Assembly: GCF_019802255.1 (NCBI RefSeq) | Contig: NZ_JAHYSS010000006.1 | Span: 124,001-188,000 of the forward strand | From: Pedobacter polysacchareus | GTDB taxonomy: Bacteria > Bacteroidota > Bacteroidia > Sphingobacteriales > Sphingobacteriaceae | Reading direction: 5' to 3' | Length of the DNA stretch: 64,000 bases | Shown: piece by piece, positions 31,410 through 41,901 of the stretch | Layout of the letters: every line of letters starts with the position of its first letter | How positions within the stretch are numbered: the stretch's first letter is position 1 | Notes under the pieces: generated by a model | Databases searched by the model: none | The model's input: the letters and a program-made list of their open reading frames with translations, nothing else | What the model was told of the DNA's origin: nothing | Program-made: the position numbers and the translations under genes

Positions 31410-33929
31410 TTATTCGACCACAATACTTCTCCCCCCTCTATTCCTCACATCAAAAACACGAAACTTCGCGCCTTTCTGAAAAGGAATCGCCTGAGTATAT
31501 ATTTTGCTGCTGGCTATGGGTTCCTTCCCATCCGTAGTATAGCGAATGATTAATCCTGGCAACTGTATATTTGCCGATATTTGGCTATTACTCAGTTGTA
31601 TTCCTGGTGTCGGAATTCGGTATTTAAAGCCACCAGCATAATAGTTTAATCTTGGCAGTTCTTTTTTGCCCAATACATTTACAAATACCGACCAGGCCTG
31701 ATCATATAGCACTTTTCCTTTTTCAGCATCTGCTTCCAATGCCCATGCCGGATCTTTCGCCCAGGCGCGTTCTGCCAATCCTAATAATTTCGGCAATAGC
31801 ATATATTCAAATTGTTCAGGCGTTTTAATGTTTTCGCTCCACAATGGGGCCTGCAATCCAACAATATTTGATTTGCCCACCTCCGTTAAACCTGCCTTAT
31901 TTTTATAGCGTTCTGGATTTGCAGGATTTCCTTCCTCATCTTCCTTCATATTCTTATAATAATCGAAAGGAATGAAATAGAAAAGCTTGTCTACATCTAC
32001 ATAACCACCCCAATTCTGACCATTTTCTACGAAACTTTTGTTCGCAGCCAGGTCGATGTAAAAATTAGTAACCGGCGTCAAAACTACTTTATATCCCTCA
32101 TTGGCCATTTTATACGCTAAATCTTCATTACCATGTAAGTTATTCCAAACATCTACATGAAAATTCTCTTTGAAGAAGCGAGGTTCCGGAACCATTTTCA
32201 TCTCCCCATTTACTTCCGTTTTATGCAATCCGATTTCTTCCCATCCAGATAAGTAGAGCGATTTGGATTGCAGCATTTTGTTCAATTTACTAAAGAAATA
32301 GAACCACAATTCATCGGTTCCTTTCAGTGCTGGTTCTTTTATAGCGAGTTGAACTGCAGCTGGTGATTTCTCCCACACACCTGCCGGCACCTCATCACCA
32401 CCAAAATGGATCGTCGTTAACGGTGCATCTGCTGCTTTATGCATGGCAATCAGCTCGTTGGTTACCTTTTCCAAAAAGTGATAGCTGGAAGGTAAAGCTA
32501 CATTGATCACATTATCATTAAAACCCTGTACGGAGCGATATTTACTCTCATCCTTTAAATCACTTAACAAATAGTATTCAGCGGCTTCTTTGTCGCCGGC
32601 CTTCATCAAACGGTGATAACGGGCCTCCATTGCTTTTATGGCAGCTCTGGCATGACCAGGGGTTTCAATTTCTGGGATTACCCGGATATGTCTTGCCCTT
32701 GCATACTTCAAAATTTCTATATAGTCTGCTTTAGTATAAAAACCTGTACCAGAATTTAAGCCTGGTATTGGTCCAGAACCATAAGCAGGCAAAATTTGGG
32801 TGCTTTCCGTTACAGAGTGACCGCGCGTTGCGCCTACAGTAGTTAATTCCGGTAAGCCTGGGATTTCCAAACGCCAGCCCTCATCTTCGGTCAGGTGAAA
32901 ATGAAAAACATTTAACTTATACAAGGCCATTAAATCCAGGACCTTCAGCACTTCTGATTTGGGTTGAAAGTTCCGGCCTACATCCATCATAAAACCTCTA
33001 AAACCAAACCTCGGACCGTCATGGATGACCGCTGCTGGTATCGCAATCGACGTTTGAACTTTCGACCAGGAACTTGCAGGAAACATACTTTTCAAGGATT
33101 GTATTGCATAAAAGGCACCTGCCGGATCTGATGCTTCAATGCTGATCCGACTCGGAGTGATGGTTAAGGTATAAGCTTCCTTAGCCAGTTTCTCCTCTTT
33201 TAGAAAAACAATTTCCCCGGCATCAGCATTTGATTTACCTGCTGTCTTTTTACCTAATGCACGACTGATTTCTTGAGAAAGTAAAGCGGCTTCATCTGCA
33301 AAAGCAGGTATCCCCACTACATTAACTGCTTTGGTTAAGCTAAAAGTACCTTTCCCCGGGACATAGTCAGCGGGTGTTGGAAACACCAATGGCAGTTGAT
33401 TTACTGGAATATCTTTGATCTTTTTGTTCTCTTCATAAGCTTTCTTTGCCAGCTTCTGTTCGAAAGTAGTGTGGGCCGGCAAGTGCTGAAATACTACGTT
33501 TTTGATCGCAGCACCCTGATCAGGTGTTTTATCCCAAACCAGGTAGAAGCCGGAAGGGCGTTCTGAAATATTATATATGCGCTCTGTGGCGACATGAAGC
33601 TGAACAGCACCAGCAGGCGCAATTTGCTTAAAAGATGGCAATGGCGACAATCGGAATAAGGCCCCGTTAACGAGCGTCACCTTCGCCAGTAAGCTATCGG
33701 CTCCAACGGTTTTCAACACCCTGGAATTGAAATAGATTTTCCAGCCTGCAGCAGGTAAAGCGACCTTGCCATTGTTCTTGATGGTCAATATCATCTGACC
33801 TTCTTCATTGGTCTGCAACCAGTTCAGTTCTAAATCGGCAGCAGCAACAAGGGCTGCTTGCTGAGCAATAGCCGATCCGCTGATGCTGAACATAAAAAAA
33901 GCAGCAAGTACATAAATTTTCATGAGCAT
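31410..33929 (-). CDS. Beta-N-acetylhexosaminidase, GH20
   Basis: 839 residues. The signal peptide ends near SGSAIAQQ; the start could also be the third-codon ATG. Order: an N-terminal carbohydrate-binding (CHB_HEX-like) domain, a GH20b domain (about 175-310), the GH20 barrel from RFGFRGFMMDVGRNF, with FHFHLTEDEGWRLEIP and the catalytic Asp-Glu pair in IHFGGDEVPAG (D512-E513), and a C-terminal chitobiase-type beta domain (IIRYTTDGKEP). It releases terminal GlcNAc or GalNAc in the periplasm by substrate-assisted catalysis. Last gene of the susCD locus, so it likely acts on imported chitin-type or N-glycan fragments. Confidence 0.93.
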   Translation of the reverse strand: MLMKIYVLAAFFMFSISGSAIAQQAALVAAADLELNWLQTNEEGQMILTIKNNGKVALPAAGWKIYFNSRVLKTVGADSLLAKVTLVNGALFRLSPLPSFKQIAPAGAVQLHVATERIYNISERPSGFYLVWDKTPDQGAAIKNVVFQHLPAHTTFEQKLAKKAYEENKKIKDIPVNQLPLVFPTPADYVPGKGTFSLTKAVNVVGIPAFADEAALLSQEISRALGKKTAGKSNADAGEIVFLKEEKLAKEAYTLTITPSRISIEASDPAGAFYAIQSLKSMFPASSWSKVQTSIAIPAAVIHDGPRFGFRGFMMDVGRNFQPKSEVLKVLDLMALYKLNVFHFHLTEDEGWRLEIPGLPELTTVGATRGHSVTESTQILPAYGSGPIPGLNSGTGFYTKADYIEILKYARARHIRVIPEIETPGHARAAIKAMEARYHRLMKAGDKEAAEYYLLSDLKDESKYRSVQGFNDNVINVALPSSYHFLEKVTNELIAMHKAADAPLTTIHFGGDEVPAGVWEKSPAAVQLAIKEPALKGTDELWFYFFSKLNKMLQSKSLYLSGWEEIGLHKTEVNGEMKMVPEPRFFKENFHVDVWNNLHGNEDLAYKMANEGYKVVLTPVTNFYIDLAANKSFVENGQNWGGYVDVDKLFYFIPFDYYKNMKEDEEGNPANPERYKNKAGLTEVGKSNIVGLQAPLWSENIKTPEQFEYMLLPKLLGLAERAWAKDPAWALEADAEKGKVLYDQAWSVFVNVLGKKELPRLNYYAGGFKYRIPTPGIQLSNSQISANIQLPGLIIRYTTDGKEPIASSKIYTQAIPFQKGAKFRVFDVRNRGGRSIVVE

Positions 33930-34015
33930 ATATTTTTATATGTTTTCAATTGATTTTTATTTAAATCTTCCAATCCTGACGTTGAACGTGCCGGTGATGA
34001 AGTAATCAGCGCGAA

Positions 34016-35137
34016 TTAAACCCTGATGTATATCTTTTTCTTGTCTAAAATATAGCCAATTAGCCAGCAGACCAGCATAAAGCAAATCGCAAACAATAGC
34101 GAACCAAAAGGCCCTGGGGCAATCGCCTGAAAAAACACCGTATTGATCCAGCCCGCAAAATCAGATTTTGGAAATATGGTATTGATGATCACTAACAAAA
34201 GATCCGCTACAATATAGATAAACAAGGGGTTCTTCCCGAATACGGTAAAGAAACCCGTCCATTTCACATAAGATTTCAGTTCGATGATATAAATCAATGC
34301 AGCAATAATGATCAGGTCCAATCCACAGGTGATCAATACGAAAGAACTCGTCCATAATTTCTTGTTAATCGGGAAGGAAAAATTCCAGCACCAGGCCAAA
34401 AACACCAATAATACTCCGACTAGTAACAGCCTGGCAATACTTTCATAACCTTTTCCTTTTTCCTGAATAAACCTACCTGCAAAGTAACCGATCACCACAT
34501 TTACACAGGATGGAATTGTACTTAAAATTCCTTCCGGATCAAAAGGAATGCCTTCACCATGATACAGATGCGCATTTCCAAGTAAAAACTGGTCGAGGTA
34601 CTGACCTGCATTTCCGGTCATGCTTAAAGGATCGCTGGAATCCCCAAAAATGAGCAGCAGGAGCCAATATCCAATTAAGAACAAAACACTCAGCACCATG
34701 ACCCATCTCGTAGATAAATAGTGGACCATTAAAGAAACGATCCCATAACACAAAGCGATCCGCTGTAATACTCCCATAATCCGGGTATTTCCAATGGGAG
34801 AAAAACTGATTCCACCGGCCTCATTGTAATGAAAAAACGGGAACCAGTACATCAGATAGCCGATTAAAAAGATGAGCAATGTCCGTTTAAATATTTTACC
34901 GAGCACCTCCCTGTCACTCATCAGCGCAAACTTTTTCGCAGAAAAGCTCATGGCATTCCCTACTGCAAACAGAAAAGAAGGAAAAACGAGATCGGTAGGT
35001 GTAAATCCATGCCATGCCGCATGCTCCAGCATTGAAAAAGGCTGGGCACCACTTCCTGGTGTGTTCACAATGATCATAAAACAGACTGTCATACCCCGGA
35101 ATACATCAAGGGATAAAAAACGTTGTGGTTGGTTCAT
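34016..35137 (-). CDS. HGSNAT/DUF5009-type membrane acyltransferase
   Basis: 373 residues, about ten transmembrane helices. Seen: RFLSLDVFRGMTVCFMIIVN and HGFTPTDLVFPSFLFAVG, the hallmark of the heparan-alpha-glucosaminide N-acetyltransferase/DUF5009 family, which moves acetyl groups across a membrane onto amino sugars. Linkage with GH20 and SusCD supports an amino-sugar substrate, but the acceptor is not defined by the sequence. A hairpin separates it from susD. Confidence 0.85.
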   Translation of the reverse strand: MNQPQRFLSLDVFRGMTVCFMIIVNTPGSGAQPFSMLEHAAWHGFTPTDLVFPSFLFAVGNAMSFSAKKFALMSDREVLGKIFKRTLLIFLIGYLMYWFPFFHYNEAGGISFSPIGNTRIMGVLQRIALCYGIVSLMVHYLSTRWVMVLSVLFLIGYWLLLLIFGDSSDPLSMTGNAGQYLDQFLLGNAHLYHGEGIPFDPEGILSTIPSCVNVVIGYFAGRFIQEKGKGYESIARLLLVGVLLVFLAWCWNFSFPINKKLWTSSFVLITCGLDLIIIAALIYIIELKSYVKWTGFFTVFGKNPLFIYIVADLLLVIINTIFPKSDFAGWINTVFFQAIAPGPFGSLLFAICFMLVCWLIGYILDKKKIYIRV

Positions 35138-35174
35138 TAGCTATAATAATAGGTTACAGGTAAATTGAATAGCG

Positions 35175-35204
35175 AGGAAGGAGCGACATCCGCCCCTCCT
35201 TCCT
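35175..35204. other. Intercistronic hairpin after susD
   Basis: Perfect 9-bp stem AGGAAGGAG/CTCCTTCCT with a 12-nt loop, between the susD stop and the DUF5009 start. No U-run follows on the minus strand, so it may stabilise the susCD mRNA or attenuate downstream expression rather than terminate fully. Confidence 0.5.
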
Positions 35205-35234
35205 ACAAAAGTTATCAATAGAAATGGTCATTTC

Positions 35235-37022
35235 CTAATTGTATCCTGGATTTTGTTTGAGTACAGATCCCCCACCTACATTGCTCAGATCAATTTGTCG
35301 CTGTGGAATCGGGTAAATATCATTTTTACCCTTTATAAATTTTCCATTTCTCACATCAGAAGTTAATTTCCCCTGGTAATTAAAATAAGCATTCAGCTCA
35401 GTTTCCGCGATTCCCCAGCGTACCAGGTCAAAGAAACGATGACCTTCCATAGCCAGTTCAATTTTCCGCTCAAAATAAATGGCCGATAAAGCATAGTCTT
35501 TTCCTTTTCCAGAAAAATCACCGGCAGGATAAACATTAATTTTATAATTGGCTGCAGGGATGTTAGAAAACCCTGCTAATGGATTTGCAGCATCCAGGTA
35601 TTGATACACCCAGCCTACAGGGTTTGCCGCACGCGCCCTCACGATATCCACATATTCCTGAGCTTTAGCCAGACTTCCTGCCTGTGCTTCGGCTTCCGCA
35701 GCCATCAACAGCACATCAGCAAAACGAATCACCAGATAATTGATAGATGATCCTGGTGCCCAGGTTGTTTTATCTTCATCAGTTGCCCGGGTTGCCTGCC
35801 AGTAAATGTTCTTTTTAGGACCATAAGGACCACCATAACGCTGATCTCTGATCCAGGTTTCTCCCGGATAATTGCCCCAGTCTAAATATGGAATCCCACG
35901 TCTTCCTGCTGTCCAGTCCAATCGGGGATCTAAAGTTCCCTGATCCGGCTGAAAAGGTTCAGCACCTTTAATTCCCATATCATTGGCTACAGCATGGTCA
36001 TTGTAATTAGTCAGGTATGGCAGGCCAGTTTGTTCATCCGTTCTATAATGATTGACCAAATCAATAGAAGGCTGAAAAAACCCACAGCAACCAAAAGGAC
36101 TCTCGCCATAAGGGAAATTCAGCATATCGCCGTTATTTCCCAATGAAGGACCATTAGCATCTACATTTGCCGACATCTGAATTGCAAAAACCACTTCGGA
36201 ATTGTCTTCTTTACTGGGTTTAAAATTATCTGCAAATTCATCATTCAGTTTGTATTTCTTGCCACTGCTGGTGACTCCGGAAGCGATCACGACATCAAAT
36301 AAATCTCGTGCTTCCTTAAATTTATGCTGGTATAAATAGGCTTTAGCGAGGTAAGCCCCTGCCGCCCATTTATTGACTCTGCCAATCTCCGACTGTGTAG
36401 GGGGTAAATTTTCGTAAGCAAATTTTAGGTCTTCGGTGATCTTAGCCCATATATCAGTATTATTAGGCTGGTTGTACATGGTGGTGTGCTCATCAATCCA
36501 TGGCACCATATTCCACATTTTCTTCAACTCAAAATAATAATGTCCTCTCAAAAACTTATCCTCAGCCTGGATTCCTACACGTTCTTCAGGCGTCAGGTCC
36601 GTCGCCTTGGCCAAAATCATCAGGACATCATTCGTCCTTTTGACCCCTTCATATAAAGCTCTCCATTTGGCGTTGAAAAAGGAGTTTGTCGCATCTGCAT
36701 AAAATTTAGCAATGGGATCTATTGCCGGCTGATCGGTTCCATCACTTCCTTTAGAGGCATCCCCACCTGCAATTGCGCCAAATACCCAATTGCTTGGCGA
36801 ACCACCATAAACATCGCCGCCACCAAATGATGTGTTTCCGCCAGCCATCCCATCCAGTGCAGCATAGGCACCGATTAATAAACCATTTACTCCGTTTTTA
36901 TTGGTCAGAATTTCCTGTGTCAGGGACCCAAGGGGCGGTTGTTCTAATGCTTTCTTGCAAGAAAAAAATGATTGTCCTGTAAAGAATAATACAGTTAACA
37001 ATAGATATGTTGATTTTTTCAT
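35235..37022 (-). CDS. susD: SusD/RagB-family surface glycan-binding lipoprotein
   Basis: 595 residues. Lipoprotein signal GQSFFSCKKALEQPPLG; the start of mature SusD proteins is typically a Cys followed by L..PP. Helical TPR-like N-terminal part with ALYEGVKRTNDVL and EDKFLRGHYYFEL, and a C-terminal RagB domain with YFERKIELAMEGHRFFDLVRW (two adjoining motifs) and KNDIYPIPQRQIDLS near the end. It caps the SusC pore and hands over oligosaccharides. Follows susC by 18 bp. Confidence 0.94.
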   Translation of the reverse strand: MKKSTYLLLTVLFFTGQSFFSCKKALEQPPLGSLTQEILTNKNGVNGLLIGAYAALDGMAGGNTSFGGGDVYGGSPSNWVFGAIAGGDASKGSDGTDQPAIDPIAKFYADATNSFFNAKWRALYEGVKRTNDVLMILAKATDLTPEERVGIQAEDKFLRGHYYFELKKMWNMVPWIDEHTTMYNQPNNTDIWAKITEDLKFAYENLPPTQSEIGRVNKWAAGAYLAKAYLYQHKFKEARDLFDVVIASGVTSSGKKYKLNDEFADNFKPSKEDNSEVVFAIQMSANVDANGPSLGNNGDMLNFPYGESPFGCCGFFQPSIDLVNHYRTDEQTGLPYLTNYNDHAVANDMGIKGAEPFQPDQGTLDPRLDWTAGRRGIPYLDWGNYPGETWIRDQRYGGPYGPKKNIYWQATRATDEDKTTWAPGSSINYLVIRFADVLLMAAEAEAQAGSLAKAQEYVDIVRARAANPVGWVYQYLDAANPLAGFSNIPAANYKINVYPAGDFSGKGKDYALSAIYFERKIELAMEGHRFFDLVRWGIAETELNAYFNYQGKLTSDVRNGKFIKGKNDIYPIPQRQIDLSNVGGGSVLKQNPGYN

Positions 37023-37040
37023 CTCTTTAAACTGTTATGA

Positions 37041-40000
37041 TTAAAATTTCAAATTTATACCCAAAAGGAAGGTCCGCTGACTTGGGTATGCACCATCATC
37101 CACTCCGTAAGCGGTTTGGTTGTCCGTTTCGCTGGAAGTTCCAATTTCAGGGTCAATACCAGAATATTTAGTGAGGGTGAATAAGTTGGCTGCTGAAAGG
37201 TAGACCCTCAATCGGCCGACGCCAAATTTCTCCAGCGTTTTTGCCGGCAGTGTATAACCCAGCTGAATATTTTTAAGTCGCAGGTAAGAGCCATTCTCTA
37301 CAAAATAAGAGTTAGGTACTGCATTGGAACTGAATGTTCGCTCCTTTTCCTGAATTGGCGCTTTTGCATTTCTGTTGTCGGGAGTCCAGGAATCGTACAG
37401 CGCTGTATGGCTTTTTGCTCCTCCATAAGAAGAAGAGAAATCTGTCCACCATTTTACCTGATTCCAGATAGAGTTACCTTGTACACCGTAAAAGAACATA
37501 CTCATATCGAAATCTTTATAGTTCATAGCCAGGTTTAAGCCATAACTAAAATCAGGATTCGCATTGCCTAAAAAGGTACGATCATCTGCATTGATGATAC
37601 CATCCCCATTCACATCTTCATACTTGAAACGGCCTGGAGCCACCGCATTCTGGTAAACGGAATTGGGATCCGAAGTATGTTGCTGAACCTTTAAATTTGC
37701 CGCATCAATTTCCTCCTGCGACTGCCAGAAACCGGCTACTTTATACCCAAAAAATTCACTTACAGAATGTCCAACCTGATTACGAACGATGTTATTGCCA
37801 TCAAAACGTCTGGCATCAAGGTCATAATAATTCGCATCACCGGAAACTTTTTGGATCAGGTTATTATAGGTCGTAATTGTTGCCGTGGCGCTCATTTTAA
37901 AATCCTTGCCAATCCGCGTATGTCCGGTAACGGAAAGGTCAAGTCCATCATTTTTCATCTTTCCAATATTCAGAAATGGTGTACTTGAGGCTCCGGTGGT
38001 ACCGATCATTTCCGGGTTAAACAATAGGTCAGTAATGTTTTTCCTATAGTAATCTGCTGAGATCTCTAGTTTTCCTTGAAATAAAGTCGCATCAATACCA
38101 ATATTGGTATTGGTATTTTTCTCCCATTTGGCACCTGGATTTCCGGTTCTGTTTTTATAAAAACCAGATACTACGTTATTTCCACCGCCGATAGCATAAT
38201 AAGAAGGTGCAATATCACTGCTGTACGTATCAAATGAATTCCCTTCCGATACATTGAGCTGGTTACCCATTACGCCCCATCCACCTCTGATTTTCAAATC
38301 AGAGATCCATTTGATGTCTTTCAGAAAAGATTCCTGAGAAATCCGCCACCCTGCGCTTACCGCAGGAAACCAGCCATACACATTTTCCAAAAATTTGGAA
38401 GAACCATCTCTTCTTAGCGTACCGCCAAACAGGTATTTATCATTAAAATTATAATCTACGCGTCCGATTAAAGAGAACATGGCACTGGCAATGCGCTCGC
38501 TATTGGTATCTTTTGGTCCGCTGCCGGTAGTCAGATTGGTATAATTTGGATCAAAAGAAAAATACCCTCTGTTGCTTCCACTCATGGTACTGTATCTGTT
38601 GCGCAGGTATTCTGTACCTACTAATGCTTTCAAACTGTGTAAACCGAATTGCTTATTGAAGGATAAGGTATTGGTCCAGGTATAATCAAAACTGGCATAA
38701 GAAGATTCTGAATAAGAATTACTCGTATTGTTTTCTGCATTTTCATACTGAGGATATACGAAGGCCCGGCTATTCCCATTCGAATTAGAACCGCCAAATG
38801 AACTTCTCAAAGTAAGCGCTGCAGGAAGATCGGCCTCAATATATACGTTACCAAATAACCGGTTGTCTGTTGCCTTATTGTTCTTCGTTCTGGTGAGCAT
38901 GGCTACCGGATTAAAGGCATCTCCAAGTGCGCCTCCGTAAGAACCGGCAAAGTTACCCATGATGTCATATACTGGAATAATCGGTTGCTCTCTAAACGCA
39001 TGTCCAATGGCATTATCGCCGGTTAAGCCTCCAATTTTAGGGTTGGTACTAATGGAGTAAGAAAGATTTTCCCCTACCCTCAGTTTTTTGCTGATATTGA
39101 ATTGTGTGTTGGAACGTAAAGTATACCTCTCCAGATAGGTATTCATTAACGTTCCCTGCTGGTTAAAATAATTAGCAGAAAGCAGGTAATTTCCCTGGTC
39201 TGAACCGCCGCTCACCGCCACATTATGACTGGTTATTGGTGCCGGGCTAAAGATTTCTTCATACCAGTTTGTACCTTCTTTATTGGCGCGTGTAATGCGG
39301 TAAAACTTTTTGTATTCTGCATCAGAAGTAAAAAATGGGATCACATTATAAAGGCTGGGATTTACGGAAGGATCGCCTTCTTTGGCCCCTTTCGGCAGGA
39401 TATAATCCGGTAATACATACGTCGGGCCATTGCCATAAAGATCATCTTTGAGATTGGTTTCTCCGGAATTGATCAGCATCTGGCGTTTCAGCGTGGCCAT
39501 TTCGCTTGGATTCAGGATGTCCCATACATTGCCGGTTTTTGGGCGTTGCGTACCATAGTAGGCATCATAGGTCACCTGTACTTTTCCCTTTCCTTTTTTA
39601 GTACTGATCACAATTACGCCATTGGCAGCACGGGAACCATAAATAGAGGCTGAGCCTGCATCTTTTAACACCTGTACCGATTCAATATCATTGGGATTGA
39701 TGTCCGCAACACTTTCTGTTGGCACACCATCCACTACATATAAGGGACTATTGTTTCCAAAAGTATTGATCCCCCGAATCTTGATCTGAGGTTCTTCTCC
39801 TGGTTGTCCGGAACCAAGTACGGTTACGCCAGAGGCCTGGCCCTGTAACAGATTGGCCACTGATGCGGTGGGTTGTTTCAGCATTTCTGAAACATTGACC
39901 ACCGATACGGCACCCGTCAGGTCTTTCTTCTTTTGCGTCGAATAGCCAACTACAACTACCTCACCTAAAGAAGTTGGCTCCTCAGTTAACTGGACATTGA

Positions 40001-40601
40001 CAACTGTTTTACCTCCGGCTGCGACTTCCTTAGTCATAAAACCGATATAGGTAAAAACCAGGGTCACATCAGCAGACACCGCATTGATGGCATAATTACC
40101 ATTTAAATCGGTCATTGCACCAATAGAAGTCCCTTTTATTTTAACACTCACCCCAGGTAAGGTTTCTCCTTTAACTGAGCTCACCTGTCCTTTAATGATC
40201 ACTACCGGTTTTTCTACACCCGCTGCTACAGCGGCCAGACTACCTTTGTCATATAATAAAATATGCTGGTCTACTACCTTATAGGTAATATTTAATGGCC
40301 CAAGCACCTCTACCAGGATATCTCCCAAACGCCTGTTGACGACATTCAAAGAGGTGATCCTTTCAGATCTGATGGCCGAAGGACTATAAATAAACTTCAC
40401 TTTAGTCAGGCTTTGTATCTCCTGTAAAAGCTGTTTGATTTTACCTTCGTTCATGTTTATGGAAATTTCTTTGTTGAGTACCCCCTGAGCTTCTGCTTTT
40501 TTCGCAAAAGTACTGCAGGTGAATAAGATGACAAGAAATATTTGGCTTACAGATATTCGCATTGCTGTTATTATTAAAGCAACAAATCGCTTTTTATTCA
40601 T
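37041..40601 (-). CDS. susC: SusC/RagA TonB-dependent transporter with STN domain
   Basis: 1186 residues. Signal peptide, then an STN domain (about 45-115, INMNEGKIKQLLQEIQ) that contacts the anti-sigma factor, a carboxypeptidase-regulatory-like repeat (VKGETLPGVSVKIKGTS), the plug with SLGEVVVVGYSTQKKKDLTG and SIYGSRAANGVIVISTKKG, and the outer-membrane barrel ending in LGINLKF. It imports glycan fragments with SusD. The STN domain with FecR and the sigma factor upstream indicates trans-envelope induction. Confidence 0.95.
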   Translation of the reverse strand: MNKKRFVALIITAMRISVSQIFLVILFTCSTFAKKAEAQGVLNKEISINMNEGKIKQLLQEIQSLTKVKFIYSPSAIRSERITSLNVVNRRLGDILVEVLGPLNITYKVVDQHILLYDKGSLAAVAAGVEKPVVIIKGQVSSVKGETLPGVSVKIKGTSIGAMTDLNGNYAINAVSADVTLVFTYIGFMTKEVAAGGKTVVNVQLTEEPTSLGEVVVVGYSTQKKKDLTGAVSVVNVSEMLKQPTASVANLLQGQASGVTVLGSGQPGEEPQIKIRGINTFGNNSPLYVVDGVPTESVADINPNDIESVQVLKDAGSASIYGSRAANGVIVISTKKGKGKVQVTYDAYYGTQRPKTGNVWDILNPSEMATLKRQMLINSGETNLKDDLYGNGPTYVLPDYILPKGAKEGDPSVNPSLYNVIPFFTSDAEYKKFYRITRANKEGTNWYEEIFSPAPITSHNVAVSGGSDQGNYLLSANYFNQQGTLMNTYLERYTLRSNTQFNISKKLRVGENLSYSISTNPKIGGLTGDNAIGHAFREQPIIPVYDIMGNFAGSYGGALGDAFNPVAMLTRTKNNKATDNRLFGNVYIEADLPAALTLRSSFGGSNSNGNSRAFVYPQYENAENNTSNSYSESSYASFDYTWTNTLSFNKQFGLHSLKALVGTEYLRNRYSTMSGSNRGYFSFDPNYTNLTTGSGPKDTNSERIASAMFSLIGRVDYNFNDKYLFGGTLRRDGSSKFLENVYGWFPAVSAGWRISQESFLKDIKWISDLKIRGGWGVMGNQLNVSEGNSFDTYSSDIAPSYYAIGGGNNVVSGFYKNRTGNPGAKWEKNTNTNIGIDATLFQGKLEISADYYRKNITDLLFNPEMIGTTGASSTPFLNIGKMKNDGLDLSVTGHTRIGKDFKMSATATITTYNNLIQKVSGDANYYDLDARRFDGNNIVRNQVGHSVSEFFGYKVAGFWQSQEEIDAANLKVQQHTSDPNSVYQNAVAPGRFKYEDVNGDGIINADDRTFLGNANPDFSYGLNLAMNYKDFDMSMFFYGVQGNSIWNQVKWWTDFSSSYGGAKSHTALYDSWTPDNRNAKAPIQEKERTFSSNAVPNSYFVENGSYLRLKNIQLGYTLPAKTLEKFGVGRLRVYLSAANLFTLTKYSGIDPEIGTSSETDNQTAYGVDDGAYPSQRTFLLGINLKF

Positions 40602-40654
40602 ACCTTTAGAAGTTTTTGTTCGTTAATGTGAAAAGTTTCGTTCAAAATCATTTT

Positions 40655-40684
40655 AACTGGCAATGTTCCGCAACATTGTCAGTT
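40655..40684. other. Leader hairpin between fecR and susC
   Basis: Stem AACTGGCAATGTT/AACATTGTCAGTT (one G-T pair), tetraloop CCGC, with nine T on the plus-strand side. On the susC-sense strand the run becomes A before the stem, so it is not a classic terminator for fecR. It forms part of the 5' leader of susC. Confidence 0.5.
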
Positions 40685-40732
40685 TTTTTTTGCCCTGGGC
40701 TGCTAGTAAAAGTCTGTCTTTTTCATACGCAT

Positions 40733-40768
40733 TTGGTTTAGGTTTAGGTTTGGGTTAGGTTGGTTAAT
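40733..40768. repeat. Short degenerate GGTTTA/GGTTA repeats
   Basis: Tandem GGTTTA-GGTTTA-GGTTTGG-GTTAGG-TTGG units in the fecR-susC gap. Low-complexity; origin unclear. Too short and irregular for a CRISPR. Confidence 0.6.
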
Positions 40769-40781
40769 TAAACAGCCCGGT

Positions 40782-41828
40782 TTAATGGGCGTTACTCTTA
40801 CTTTTAATGACGATTGAGGTGCCCGAAATCTCATACGATGCCTTGATGGCAGCACATAGAAAATCCAGTTTACTGTATAAACTCTGCTCGGTCAGGTCGC
40901 CGGTAAAGGTATCCTCCAGCAAGCTTTTGTCTGCAATCAGAAATTTGATCCCGTAAGTCTTTTCCAGCATGGCAACCACCTCCGCAAGTGGCGCATCGTT
41001 AAAAGAAAACAGGTCTTTAACTTCCGTTTTAGTCGAGATATTTAAAGGTTCAGGGTTAGCCACAAGGCTTTGTTCAAAGGTGTTTTCGGCCGGTTTAAAC
41101 ACCGTTTTTTGATTTGGGGTTAAGACCACTTCCTTGCGCTGGCCCAGGATACTTTCTACGACATCCAGTCTGCCGCAAACCGGAGAAACCGCAACTTTCC
41201 CGGTTTTCACAGCCACTTCCGTTCCTTTGTTGCTGCCATTGGTACTCATCAGAAAACTGGTTCCCAATACCTTAGTGACCACATCTTTACTGTACACCAT
41301 AAAAGGTCTGGAGGCATCCGGACTAATTTCAAAGAAAGCCGTACCTTCTAATACGACTTCACGCATATTTTTCGAAAAATGAACAGGGTATTGGATACGC
41401 GCATTTGATTCCAGCATCACAAAGCTACCATCCTCAAAGAGTACCTTTTGTGGCTGCTGACCAAGATTTTGTTGCTGTTTGATTTCATTGGCTAAGGCAG
41501 CAGTCATAAATTGTGGACTGACCACCTGCTCTTTAAAAAACAGATATCCTGTAATCAAGCAGAAACCAGTGATGGCCGCAGCGACTCCAGACCATAACCA
41601 GGGTCTTGAATGCTGGATTTCAGGAAGGGGTTCAGCGACTTCAGAAATATCTGTATGAATCCGATCCCAAAGTTTCTGCTCCAGCGTTGTGATTTCTCTG
41701 GGATTGATTTCTTCTAAATCTTCTTTATCCAGCATCCCATACCACTCTTCCACGACACGTTTTTCTTCCGCTGTACATTTTCCTTCCAGATACCGATCCA
41801 ATAAAAGATGAAATGCTTCTCTACTCAT
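40782..41828 (-). CDS. FecR-family anti-sigma factor
   Basis: 348 residues. A cytoplasmic N-terminal region with a short RYLEGKCTAEEKRVVEEWY (FecR_N-like), a transmembrane helix (about 78-96, WLWSGVAAAITGFCLITGYLF in two parts), the FecR domain (LEDGSFVMLES-type repeat FEDGSFVMLESNARIQYP) and a C-terminal DUF4974 (FSFNDAPLAEVVAMLEKTYG). It holds the sigma factor until SusC's STN domain signals substrate. 73 bp after the sigma gene. Confidence 0.92.
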   Translation of the reverse strand: MSREAFHLLLDRYLEGKCTAEEKRVVEEWYGMLDKEDLEEINPREITTLEQKLWDRIHTDISEVAEPLPEIQHSRPWLWSGVAAAITGFCLITGYLFFKEQVVSPQFMTAALANEIKQQQNLGQQPQKVLFEDGSFVMLESNARIQYPVHFSKNMREVVLEGTAFFEISPDASRPFMVYSKDVVTKVLGTSFLMSTNGSNKGTEVAVKTGKVAVSPVCGRLDVVESILGQRKEVVLTPNQKTVFKPAENTFEQSLVANPEPLNISTKTEVKDLFSFNDAPLAEVVAMLEKTYGIKFLIADKSLLEDTFTGDLTEQSLYSKLDFLCAAIKASYEISGTSIVIKSKSNAH

Positions 41829-41901
41829 TCTTATAGCTTTTAAACTATATGTCAGCTAAAGCAGGGCGATCCCTAAAGAAAATTAAAATATATTTTTATA
41901 C

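Noticed and set aside
40733..40768. CRISPR or telomere-like array
   Set aside because: Units are too short and irregular, and no spacers are present.
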